From Dictyobacter formicarum (GTDB lineage Bacteria; Chloroflexota; Ktedonobacteria; Ktedonobacterales; Ktedonobacteraceae): a stretch of 64,000 nt of DNA. The position numbers and the translations under genes were made by a program. The notes below the pieces were generated by a model. That model had not been told where the DNA came from and did not search any database. It was given only the letters and a program-made list of their open reading frames with translations. Positions 1-7,293 of this stretch are shown here, piece after piece; within the stretch, counting starts at the first letter, position 1; the number at the start of each line of letters is the position of its first letter. The DNA lies in the NCBI RefSeq assembly GCF_016587435.1, contig NZ_BNJJ01000001.1, positions 555,742 to 619,741 of the forward strand, in the 5' to 3' direction.

Positions 1-499
1 CCATGAGTTGCATATCGAAGCGTACGAACTCCATGCTGATTGCGGTGATGGCGCAGAGTCGAGAGAGACGCTTCACCCAAGTCAGCACATTGGCAATGCG
101 GCTGAGCAGGGATGGTGGCAACCATCCGTTCTTTCGTCTACGATTGTGCCAGCGGGCCTTGCGATAGCGGGTCTTGCGCTGCCGTCGTGAGCGTCGGACG
201 GCTCTGCGATCATCAAGGCTGGCCTTGATCGCCTGTCCACGATGCGAGAGTTCAGCGGCAAAGACCACCTCGCCTGAAGCATCGTTGACAATGGCAATGC
301 CCGTCGTGCGGCTCCCAGGATCGAGCTTGATGCGTAGTGGCTGAACAACTGGCTTCGTTATCTCTGCTTTCAAAATGATCGTAAAGGGAAACCTGCGATA
401 CACTGCGGCCTTCCCTTCAGAAAGCAACTTCCTGGCTCGCCCTGGATGAACCGGGTCAAGTGGCTGCTTTTGCTGGTCAATGACAAACACTTTTGACAC
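1..499 (-). CDS. iscB: IscB RNA-guided nuclease, N-terminal part (runs off window)
   Basis: The reverse-strand frame is open from a GTG at 499 to the window edge (about 166 codons). GGAGG lies 6 nt before the GTG. The protein begins VSKVFVIDQQKQPLDPVHPG, the PLMP/RRXRR-type N terminus. RuvC-I follows (LRIKLDPGSRTTG, around residue 60), then a basic bridge-helix-like stretch, and the visible part ends near RuvC-II (MEFVRFD). The HNH domain and RuvC-III would lie left of base 1. It aligns closely with the complete IscB at 9330-10643. IscB proteins are omega-RNA-guided DNA nucleases carried by IS200/IS605-like elements. The matching omega-RNA lies just upstream (505-756). No TnpA transposase is visible, so the element is probably moved in trans. 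Confidence 0.9.
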   Translation of the reverse strand, partial: MSKVFVIDQQKQPLDPVHPGRARKLLSEGKAAVYRRFPFTIILKAEITKPVVQPLRIKLDPGSRTTGIAIVNDASGEVVFAAELSHRGQAIKASLDDRRAVRRSRRQRKTRYRKARWHNRRRKNGWLPPSLLSRIANVLTWVKRLSRLCAITAISMEFVRFDMQLM

Positions 500-504
500 A
501 TCTT

Positions 505-756
505 GCCTCCTTGCCTTTTTCAAGGCCTCTGATTACTCAGGTAAAGTGTGCCTCGATAATGTTCAGGAAAGGTTTAACGCTGAAAGCACTGGTTTCACCC
601 TGTACACCTGTTTAACTTTCAACCGTAGAGCTACAGGCTGGCAATGCACCCGTAGGTACCTAATTTCTTTCCGAACGTAGGTTCTGTTTCAAACCTGAAT
701 CTGGTCAGGTGAGCTTGCCAAAGCAAGCCCTCGTCTTTAGACGTAGGGTTCCTGAC
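505..756 (-). ncRNA. omega-RNA of the first IscB element
   Basis: This non-coding stretch directly upstream of iscB aligns block by block with the equivalent stretch at 10650-10872. On the minus strand both contain GAAATTAGGTAC, then GCATTGCCAG or GCGTTGCCAG, CTACGGT, GTTAAACAG and CAGTGCT in the same order. Both begin with a hairpin closed by GTCA...TGAC (here GTCAGG...CCTGAC). In known IscB loci the guide lies at the 5' end of the RNA, just outside the element. Here that sequence would be AGCAGTCGACGCCCTA (772 to 757), which is the 3' end of the peptidase E gene. The boundaries are estimated from the alignment of the two copies. Confidence 0.75.
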
Positions 757-1448
757 TAGGGCGTCGACTGCTTCCAATGACCCTCAGAGATGACGTTGAC
801 GACGCCATCAACCACTTGTATGGCGGTTTGATCGTCAATCAAGTATGTCGGCACCGGCATGCTGGCGGCCCATTTTTCAGCGTTGGCCATGGAATTGTCT
901 GGCATAGAAGGGTAATCCAGATGCGGAAAGATCGCAAAATCAACCAGTCCCAGCGTTCTATCGCCACCGATGGGCGGCTTCCAGCGGACGAAGTCCTCCC
1001 CGATGCTGGGGGCCATCACCATGCTCCCGGCGCTCAGTCCCACATAGACCATCTCGCGCGGCAGCTCCGGCAAGAGATCGGCCAGTCTGGATTGCCGCAT
1101 CCAGTAGCACAGATACATGGGATCGCCGCCTTCCACCAGCAGGACATCCGTCTCCTGGACCAGCGGAAGCCAACGCTCTTCACCGATACTGGGCAACGCG
1201 GTGAGCTCCAGCAAGCCCAACGACTTCCACCCCAATTCGCACATGGAGGTGTATCCGTCAGGGAATGGAGCGGTGTTGGTCTCTCCGCGGATCAGGCGGG
1301 CGACCATGGACGAACCATTGGTGTTGGCGTGCAGCGCGGTAGGAATGTACAGGGCGCTGGACTCAGCGATCGGTTTGCCCAGGAGCGCTACCAGCGCGTC
1401 ATGGATACTGGTGTTGGTGATGCCACCCGAGGTGAGAAGAAATTTCAT
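756..1448 (-). CDS. Peptidase E-like protein (family S51, class I glutamine-amidotransferase fold)
   Basis: The 230-residue protein begins MKFLLTSGGITNTS. The ATG at 1448 follows an AGGGGAACC ribosome site; the frame is open further upstream but without a better start. The nucleophile-elbow motif GLSAGS (Ser139) and PHLD (His176) are those of dipeptidase E and cyanophycinase-like serine peptidases, which cleave Asp-containing dipeptides in the cytoplasm. Its length matches the family. The TAG stop coincides with the end of the first IscB element, so the last residues (WKQSTP) abut the insertion point and may be slightly altered from the ancestral C terminus. The substrate is not deducible. 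Confidence 0.85.
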   Translation of the reverse strand: MKFLLTSGGITNTSIHDALVALLGKPIAESSALYIPTALHANTNGSSMVARLIRGETNTAPFPDGYTSMCELGWKSLGLLELTALPSIGEERWLPLVQETDVLLVEGGDPMYLCYWMRQSRLADLLPELPREMVYVGLSAGSMVMAPSIGEDFVRWKPPIGGDRTLGLVDFAIFPHLDYPSMPDNSMANAEKWAASMPVPTYLIDDQTAIQVVDGVVNVISEGHWKQSTP

Positions 1449-1764
1449 AAATGGTTCCCCTTGCCAATTCATGGGAGCCGACAGGCTCCTCCAGTCCCTC
1501 TCTTTGAGACTGAAGCAGAACTCCCCCAGAACGGAACGACTGTGTTTCTGCCAACATGGGTCGTCTGCTCTCGCTATCAGTCTTGCACACAAAGGTCTTC
1601 CGCTCCCCAATTGCATGCAAGATATTCTACCATCTTACAAAGCAAAAACTTCTCCTATCTTGCTCTTTTGGCCATGCAGAATTACCGCCGCGCATTCCAA
1701 AACACGGTCTCAATTCGTCGCGCTCTGCGTGGGAAGAGCGCAAGATTGGAGAAGTTTTTCCTGA

Positions 1765-1825
1765 TGATTGGGAGTATCCTATTGTTACTTATACAATGCA
1801 AGCAACAATAGGATACTCCCAATCA
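1765..1825. repeat. 22-bp perfect inverted repeat (hairpin)
   Basis: The arms 1765-1786 and 1804-1825 are perfectly complementary (TGATTGGGAGTATCCTATTG... and its reverse complement), with a 17-nt loop. It lies between the divergently transcribed peptidase E gene and the PPOX-like gene, in the leader of the latter. There is no T-run on either side, so it is a poor intrinsic terminator. It may be a small MITE or a transcript hairpin. No target duplication is obvious. Confidence 0.7.
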
Positions 1826-1868
1826 AAAGAGCTAGAGAAACGCTGTCCAAGCATGAAAGGAGACCATA

Positions 1869-2350
1869 ATGCCAAGTAAACAAGGAGCTGTTGGCCTGCT
1901 GCAAGAGCCGGTTGCCCAGCAATTGTTGCAATCGAAGAGTCTTGCCCATCTGGCCTACAACTGGCACGACGGCACGCCCCGTGTTGTGCCAATCGGTTTC
2001 TACTGGAACGGGCGGGAAATCGTGATGGCGACAGCTACAGACGCCCCCAAGACGAAGGTACTCAAGAATGGCGCAAAAGTGGCGGTAAGCATCGAGCATG
2101 ACTCCTCGCCTCCTAAGATCCTCCAAATTCGTGGGACGGTGCATACTGACACCGTTGAGGGTCTTGCCCCGGAGTACGTCGCCAATGCCCGCCGGACACT
2201 GAGCGAGGAAGACGCACAGGCATTCCTCGCTGAATCGGCCGCCTCTATCCTCGTATGACGCGCATCTTCATCCGTCCAGACTGGGTTGGACTCCTGGACT
2301 TTGAGACTCGCCTGCCCAGCGCAGTTGAGCGTGCCATCGAACGAGGCTAG
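1869..2350 (+). pseudogene. Pyridoxamine-5'-phosphate-oxidase-fold (PPOX) protein, frameshifted near the C terminus
   Basis: The ATG at 1869 follows AAAGGAG at normal spacing. The first 129 codons encode a typical FMN-binding split-barrel protein (LAHLAYNWHDGTPRVVPIGF, then VSIEHDSSPPKILQIRGT). This frame stops at 2258. The usual C-terminal motif of the family, here MTRIFIRPDWVGLLDFETR, continues immediately in another frame from 2255 to the TAG at 2350. The simplest reading is one indel at about 2250-2256 in a formerly ~155-residue gene. A sequencing error cannot be excluded. Whether the shortened protein folds is unknown, because the lost segment normally closes the barrel dimer. Confidence 0.75.
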
Positions 2351-2464
2351 AGCTTTAGCACGAGAGGCGCGGCAGCATCCCGATCTTCCCATGGGATGCG
2401 CAACGAGATCACCATATTTCAGGAGAATAGAGAGAGAAGAATGAATGGGAAAGGAGAAACGAAC

Positions 2465-3034
2465 ATGAGAAAGCTCTGGGTGAAGGCGTGGATGACCCTG
2501 GATGGGGTCTTTGACGCGGACACGATGGATCATTGGTGGCCTCCTGCCGATGAGGCTGCTGCGGATGAAGCGAGGAGGCTAGAGTACGTTGTGGAGGAGT
2601 ACTCAAAAGGTGATGTGTACCTGCTGGGACGGACCACCTATGAAATGCTTTGGCCGGGCTGGTCCACACAGACGACCGGCGATGGTCCCGGGCCGATCCT
2701 CAACCGCATGAAAAAATATGTGGTCTCGACTACGCTCGAAACCGCTCCCTGGAAAGAATCTACCATCATCAGAGGAAATGTGGTGGAAGAAATCACCAAA
2801 CTGAAACAGCAGCCGGGCAAAGACATTATTATCGATGGCAGTGCCACGCTGGTCCACTCGCTGATGGGAACGGATCTGATCGATGAGTATCGGTTCTTAG
2901 TCTTGCCCTACATCATGGGAAGGGGAAGGCGGTTCTTCCCAGAGGGGACGCAAGAGACGAAGCTACGGCTTGTTGAAAGCAAGAGGCTCAGTTTCGAGAC
3001 CCTGGCTCTTGTCTACCAGCCGGACAAAAACTAA
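2465..3034 (+). CDS. Dihydrofolate-reductase-like (RibD C-terminal fold) protein
   Basis: The 189-residue protein starts MRKLWVKAWMTLDGVFD. The ATG at 2465 was chosen because AAAGGAGAAA lies just upstream; an in-frame start at 2396 would add an unlikely extension. Family signatures visible are SLDG-like MTLDGVFD at the N terminus, YLLGRTTYEMLWPGW, and DIIIDGSATLVHSL followed by DEYRFLVLPYIMGRGRRFF. These small NADPH-binding proteins are widespread in soil bacteria and are usually annotated only as dihydrofolate reductase family. True folate reduction is unproven. It follows the PPOX gene on the same strand after a ~110-nt gap and could be co-transcribed with it. Confidence 0.88.
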   Translation: MRKLWVKAWMTLDGVFDADTMDHWWPPADEAAADEARRLEYVVEEYSKGDVYLLGRTTYEMLWPGWSTQTTGDGPGPILNRMKKYVVSTTLETAPWKESTIIRGNVVEEITKLKQQPGKDIIIDGSATLVHSLMGTDLIDEYRFLVLPYIMGRGRRFFPEGTQETKLRLVESKRLSFETLALVYQPDKN

Positions 3035-3154
3035 CCACCTGGTTTTGCGGAACAGGCTCTGGTATTCTCATGCCCATTTGGGAATGATCTGGAGAGATTC
3101 TCCAATGGACATTCATGTTAATAATTGGTAAATTCACCGAAGGGCGGCTGTTGT

Positions 3155-3183
3155 CCAATTTTGCACTGAAGGATAGAAATCTT
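3155..3183. repeat. Outer part of the left 69-bp inverted repeat, ending in target duplication GAAATCTT
   Basis: CCAATTTTGCACTGAAGG begins at 3155, and the sequence runs to GAAATCTT (3176-3183). It continues, after removal of the 3184-8507 element, at 8516-8555. The rejoined 69 bp are the exact reverse complement of 11504-11572. GAAATCTT occurs again at 8508-8515 as the 8-bp duplication made by the inserted element. Confidence 0.85.
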
Positions 3184-3262
3184 GGTAGAGCCACACTAAC
3201 CGGTGAAATGCAGGGTTTTCCAATTCTGACCAACAAGGAACCCAAGCTCACTTTCATCCAGG

Positions 3263-3844
3263 CTAAGGGTGTATTTTCTCGTGCTTTAAGAGCATTTCGA
3301 TAAACTTTTGAATACGAGCAGAACGGGTTTCGGCTCGCTTCGCTGTCTGGATTCTGAACAGAATGGCGTAGCGATTTGCGCTATCCAGAGTGCTAAAAAA
3401 TGCCTGCGCCTCCGGATTTTTGTCCAACTCGCTCTGAAAATCGGCGGGAATGGTGATTCTGCTCTGCGATTCGTAAGCCTGGTCCCAACGCCCGTCAGCT
3501 TTTGCCACCTCTACCTGCTGCAGTCCCGCCGACTGCATCCTGCCTGCGGCAATCAGCGCTGTGGCCTTCTCGCAATTCACTTTTGACCAGATGCTTTTGG
3601 GACGGCGTGGGGTGAATTTTTGCAGCCAGTACTGATGATCAAAAGAGGCTTTTTGCCCATCAATCCAGCCATAGCAGAGAGCGCTTTCCAGGGCCTCAGC
3701 ATACGTGAGAGAAGCAATACCTGCATCTTTTTTAGCAAGCTTGAGCCAGATGCCTGCTGCCTCACTGTGATGCTCTTTCAGCCACGCCTCCCAGTCTTGT
3801 TGGGTTTCAAATAAGAGTATTGGAAGACTATCTGTGTTTTTCAT
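3263..3844 (-). CDS. YdeI/OmpD-associated family protein, passenger gene
   Basis: The 193-residue protein starts MKNTDSLPILLFETQQDW, with GGAG just before the ATG. Recognisable family features are WEAWLKEHH, GIWLKLAKKDAG, the strongly conserved ALCYGWIDGQ, and LQKFTPRRPKSIWSKVN. The C-terminal half has the usual helical domain (ADFQSELDKNPEAQAFF). YdeI-like proteins are cytosolic and poorly characterised, with proposed links to stress or peptide resistance. The gene lies entirely inside the IS1-like element, just behind its left tip, so it appears to have been carried as cargo. Confidence 0.88.
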   Translation of the reverse strand: MKNTDSLPILLFETQQDWEAWLKEHHSEAAGIWLKLAKKDAGIASLTYAEALESALCYGWIDGQKASFDHQYWLQKFTPRRPKSIWSKVNCEKATALIAAGRMQSAGLQQVEVAKADGRWDQAYESQSRITIPADFQSELDKNPEAQAFFSTLDSANRYAILFRIQTAKRAETRSARIQKFIEMLLKHEKIHP

Positions 3845-3869
3845 ACATGCTCCGGCTGTTTGTGAATGA

Positions 3870-4208
3870 GCAGATAAAATGGCGGATTTGTGCCAGTAGT
3901 GAATGGCGCAAACCTATGCGAATCAGCTTGAGATCGAAAAGGATGCAAAGAGCTTCGTGCCACCATAAATTGGCAGTACTTTTTTTCACTTCCTTCTCGC
4001 TTCCAGTGAGATTACATCGAGAGCGATCCAGCGCCTGCAAATGCGTCAAAGTTGCCAGATAAAATGGTATATTATTTTCATAAAGCCGCTTCTGAAGCGC
4101 TTTCGACTTTTTGCCAGATAAAATGGCGCACACGTGAAAAACGAGAGAAAAGAGGCCGCATCTCCGGGCAGATTTGCTGTTGCAAGAAGTCTCGCCATTT
4201 TATCTGAC
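3870..4208. repeat. Four copies of a CAGATAAAATGG motif in non-coding DNA
   Basis: GCAGATAAAATGGCG occurs at 3870, GCCAGATAAAATGG at 4054 and GCCAGATAAAATGGCG at 4113. An inverted copy (CGCCATTTTATCTG) is at 4193-4206. The 3845-4270 stretch has no gene otherwise. Repeated short motifs in both orientations resemble the multiple-repeat ends of some IS families such as IS21, so this may be the scar of a lost element. That assignment is tentative. Confidence 0.6.
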
Positions 4209-4343
4209 AAGTCAATTTTTGCGTAAGCTCGAAGATCGCGCCAATAATCATGGCAACCCCGGCAATTTATGGCTCTTGTCCACTCTTGGGGTTTTCTGTT
4301 TGCTTGCTCGCTCTTCTCCCCATGCCATGAACTTGACACAAAG

Positions 4344-4380
4344 AAGCATTTTCAGGTGTTTGAAACACCTGAAAATGCTT
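4344..4380. terminator. 18-bp perfect palindrome, possible bidirectional terminator
   Basis: AAGCATTTTCAGGTGTTT (4344-4361) is followed by one G and its exact reverse complement (4363-4380). It lies just inside the left end of the ISL3-like element, downstream of the methyltransferase gene on the minus strand. The stem starts and ends with short A/T runs but has no long T-tract. Terminator function is therefore plausible rather than shown. Confidence 0.55.
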
Positions 4381-4408
4381 TTCAATACAGTACGGCGAGA
4401 GGCGAGAA

Positions 4409-5206
4409 TCAGGTGCGTGGACAGTAGGTAGCCCAGAAGCCGAACCAGGGTGGAGCATAGGCAACAAAATGATCCCAGGTTCCCGGCTCTGCTTCTCCGT
4501 TTGGAAACAGGTGCAGATCCTCGCTCAGATGCTGAAGAACAAAGCCCTCATCGCTCAGGCCATTGATCAGCGAACTCAGCGTATGGCGGTACTCGCGCAA
4601 GATGGGAATGGGCTCGCCATGATAGTTCTCACGCGCGTAGGCCCAAGGTTGATCCTCGCTTTCCAGAAGCATTCCCTCGATGTAGGGATACTTCAGGCTG
4701 TAGCTATTGCCATTCCAATCCTTGGGCGTCAGGCCACAGGTGAAAGGATTGGCACACTGCATATGGTAGATCCCACCAACATGCAAGACCCGTGCAACTT
4801 CGTGAAAAACGGCGCGTGCATCAGGGACGAAGTTCAGCGAGTAGGGGTGCCAGACGATATCGAAGGATGTCGAGGCTATGGCCGAGAGGTCCCGCATGTC
4901 ACCTTGCACCGTCTTGATGGCGACATGATAGTGTTCTGCCACCTGTTGATCACGTGCAAGTTGGCCCTCGGCGATATCCAGCACCGTCACCTCAGCGCCG
5001 AGCAGCGCGAAAGCGGCTGATTGCTGACCGCCGCCGCTCGCCAGGCAAAGAACTTGTTTCCCCCGTATACTCCCCAATCGCCCCTCTGGATCAATGTTGC
5101 CCTGCGCACTCTTCGCATCGAGCTCTAACGCTGGTCTGCTAAAGAGTGCATTCGCTCCTGCCAGTGCATTCCAACGCTTCTGATTATGTTGGGAGATGTT
5201 GTCCAC
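4409..5206 (-). CDS. SAM-dependent class I methyltransferase, passenger of the ISL3-like element
   Basis: 265 residues from a GTG start, with AAGGAGG nine nt upstream. The SAM-binding motif I is VLCLASGGGQQSAAF (about residues 52-66), with the ribose-binding acidic residue in VTVLDIAE (Asp77). Motif IV-like FDIVWHPYSLNF follows, then VARVLHVGGIYHMQ. Small-molecule methyltransferases of this size have varied substrates and none can be named. It is transcribed in the same direction as, and downstream of, the transposase inside the same terminal repeats. It is therefore cargo and may have been spread by the element. A DNA methyltransferase role is unlikely because no (N/D)PPY motif is seen. Confidence 0.85.
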   Translation of the reverse strand: MDNISQHNQKRWNALAGANALFSRPALELDAKSAQGNIDPEGRLGSIRGKQVLCLASGGGQQSAAFALLGAEVTVLDIAEGQLARDQQVAEHYHVAIKTVQGDMRDLSAIASTSFDIVWHPYSLNFVPDARAVFHEVARVLHVGGIYHMQCANPFTCGLTPKDWNGNSYSLKYPYIEGMLLESEDQPWAYARENYHGEPIPILREYRHTLSSLINGLSDEGFVLQHLSEDLHLFPNGEAEPGTWDHFVAYAPPWFGFWATYCPRT

Positions 5207-5332
5207 GAGAAAATCCTCCTTGTTGTTTTCACACGTCCCATTGCCTCTGACTCAAGAAGAGAGATCGCGAAGATGTTGAGGAGACGCTGGTATTTCATAC
5301 AATCTCTCATCTGCCCCTCTCTCAGGCGTCTC

Positions 5333-6952
5333 CTACACTGCATGAAGCACCCGTTGGCGGAGCAAGGCAAAACCAGCTCTGCCATACATCGTTCGCTTGA
5401 TCAGCTTCAATTTTGTCACATGGCCCTCAACCATGCCATTGTTAATCGCCCAGGTTAAACCAGCTTGCACCGCATCTTTGTCCTTTTCTACCCCAGCAGC
5501 AAATGACTGAAGTTCTGGCAGCTCGCTCTCTGCAACCCTGACCAGCCAGGCATCTAACCGCTGCCCTTCTCGTTTGTGGACCATGGATAAAAAATCTTGC
5601 AGGAGGTCATACGCCTTTTTCAAGGGGGCACTTGCCTCACAGAAAGCAGCCAGATCCTCGCGCTCGATCTCATCGAGCTTTTCTGGATCACGTACAAACA
5701 GCCAGATGGCGGTATTGGCGGTCCATTTTTGCAGACGATGCACGTCGATTGAAGCCCTCACCTCAGCCTGTTTGAGTGGTTCCAGATAGCGGTAGACGGT
5801 GCGCTCCGAGCCATCGTAGCCTTGCTCCTTGATCTCGCGATAAATCGCCAGGCCGTTTCGCTCACCGGCTTGCCAGCGCGAGAGGACATAAGACGCGTAG
5901 ATCTCGAAAGAACCAGGTCGCCGCCGCCGCCGCTTGGCGTCAGGGAAGGTGTCGGCTTTCAGCCAACGCTGAATGGTTCGTCCTGTTACACCGAGAATCC
6001 TGGCAATCTCTTGGGGTGGTTTTCCGAGACGGTTGAGTTCGACTGCCTGTTCATAGCGTGCCGAGCGCTCAGATCGTCTGGCTCGTTGCACGCGCTCTAT
6101 ATGAGCTGGGATTTTCGGACGCCATTCTTCGATGGAAATGAAGGGTTTGTTTTGTTCATCCTGGCTTGGCTCGTCCGGTTTCTTTTCTGTCAGGATTTCG
6201 GCCTGACAGCGCGCCAGAAGCACCTGAACAGCTTCGGTCAGGTTTTTCACCACGTGGAACCTGTCTGCGCACTGGATAGCCTGGGGAGCGCCTTCTCGCG
6301 CAGCGGAGGCATATTCGCCTCCTCGATCACGACTGATCACCGCCAGATCTGGCTGTTGGTACATCCACCGGGCTGCGGTTTCCGCCCGGCGGTCGGGTAA
6401 GAGATCCACTACGCGGTGGCTTTCCAGGTTGACCAGGATGGTGCCGAACCGATACCCACGTCGAAGACTAAAATCATCGATGCCCAGGTACACAACGGAA
6501 CTCCCAGAAATATCTGGCAAAGCCATGATGCGGCGCAGGATCGTCGGACGCGTGGTTGGTATCCCCAGGCGAGCGGCGAGTCTGGCTCCCCCTTTGCCGC
6601 AGGTCGCTAACCCGATCGACGTAATGTGTTGGCAGCAACGGATCGTCATCCTGGCCCACGGCTCGACAAAGGAAGGAAGCCGCTCGGTAAACACTTTCTG
6701 GGAGCAGTATGGATTACGGCAGTAGAATTTGCGCACAGTCAGGATCAGTTGAACCTGGCGACCCACACAGGGAGCATCTCGTAACGTGCGGCGATAGTGC
6801 GTCTTGATGGAATCTGAGGATTGAGTACACAGTGGACAACACGATGTGGGATGCGAAGCCTCGACTGCAATCACCAAACCATGTTCAGTGATTTGGATCT
6901 GCTCGACACGCATCCCTTCTGGTAAAGAAAGTAGAGATGCCTCTTCCATCAT
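5333..6952 (-). CDS. ISL3 family transposase
   Basis: 539 residues from the ATG at 6952, which follows GAGGGAG; an upstream in-frame start would add nine residues. The N-terminal zinc-binding part has CCPLC...FYCRNPYC. The DDE nuclease region includes YLGIDDFSLRRGYRFGTILV, AVISRDRGGEYASAA and a C-terminal NNGMVEGHVTKLKLIKRTMYGRAGF carrying the final Glu, typical of ISL3. A central insertion holds an HTH-like helix pair (ILGVTGRTIQRWLK). The frame is intact and full length, so the protein may be active. The right inverted repeat of its own element is split by a MITE, however, which should impair transposition. Confidence 0.93.
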   Translation of the reverse strand: MMEEASLLSLPEGMRVEQIQITEHGLVIAVEASHPTSCCPLCTQSSDSIKTHYRRTLRDAPCVGRQVQLILTVRKFYCRNPYCSQKVFTERLPSFVEPWARMTIRCCQHITSIGLATCGKGGARLAARLGIPTTRPTILRRIMALPDISGSSVVYLGIDDFSLRRGYRFGTILVNLESHRVVDLLPDRRAETAARWMYQQPDLAVISRDRGGEYASAAREGAPQAIQCADRFHVVKNLTEAVQVLLARCQAEILTEKKPDEPSQDEQNKPFISIEEWRPKIPAHIERVQRARRSERSARYEQAVELNRLGKPPQEIARILGVTGRTIQRWLKADTFPDAKRRRRRPGSFEIYASYVLSRWQAGERNGLAIYREIKEQGYDGSERTVYRYLEPLKQAEVRASIDVHRLQKWTANTAIWLFVRDPEKLDEIEREDLAAFCEASAPLKKAYDLLQDFLSMVHKREGQRLDAWLVRVAESELPELQSFAAGVEKDKDAVQAGLTWAINNGMVEGHVTKLKLIKRTMYGRAGFALLRQRVLHAV

Positions 6953-7049
6953 GGACTCCCTCTTGCGAGAAAAACACATGTTTAGATGAGACTATATCAC
7001 CATTTCCCGATATATAGCAAAGCAAGCGAGCAGAAAACCCCAAGAGTGA

Positions 7050-7135
7050 TACTGGTGGCGAAGTCGATATTCACGCTCAATCGCCAATGAGGTTCAACTC
7101 AAATTGAGCACGATTTTTGACTTCGCCACCAGTAT
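7050..7135. mobile_element. 86-bp MITE inserted in the right end of the ISL3-like element
   Basis: The terminal inverted repeats are ATACTGGTGGCGAAGTC (7050-7066) and its exact reverse complement (7119-7135). Both sides carry CAAGAGTG (7042-7049 and 7136-7143), an exact 8-bp target duplication. Removing the MITE and one duplicate restores a right terminal repeat matching the left end of the ISL3-like element. No coding capacity. The mobilising transposase is not in the window. Confidence 0.9.
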
Positions 7136-7293
7136 CAAGAGTGAACAAGAGCCAATTTATAAGTCAAATGACACTGTTTCTAGAATACGCGTAATAATAG
7201 CACATACGTTCGATTCCGTCAATGGAAGAATTGGAAAGCTCCAGGTGAAATGGGGGAACTTGAAAAATCAGGACCCATTGGCATAATGTGGAT

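Larger units (their letters stand above)
4271..7153. mobile_element. ISL3-family-like element with methyltransferase passenger
   Basis: The left tip GGCTCTTGTCCACTCTTG (4271) and the right tip (7136-7153, reverse complement GGCTCTTGTTCACTCTTG) are inverted repeats. The similarity continues inward (GGGGTTTTCTG, then GCTTGCT and GCTCGC blocks) once the 86-bp MITE at 7050-7135 and one copy of its duplication are removed. AATTTAT (CAATTTAT if the shared C is counted) flanks both ends (4263-4270, 7153-7160), fitting the 8-bp duplication of ISL3. Cargo is the methyltransferase at 4409-5206, and the transposase is at 5333-6952. It is inserted in the non-coding part of the IS1-like element. Confidence 0.88.

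Noticed and set aside
777..1811. Long open frame antisense to the peptidase E gene
   Set aside because: Low-complexity His/Gln-rich translation without family features, fully overlapping a well-supported gene; a codon-bias shadow.
5822..6400. Frame antisense to the ISL3 transposase
   Set aside because: No recognisable protein; shadow of the transposase.
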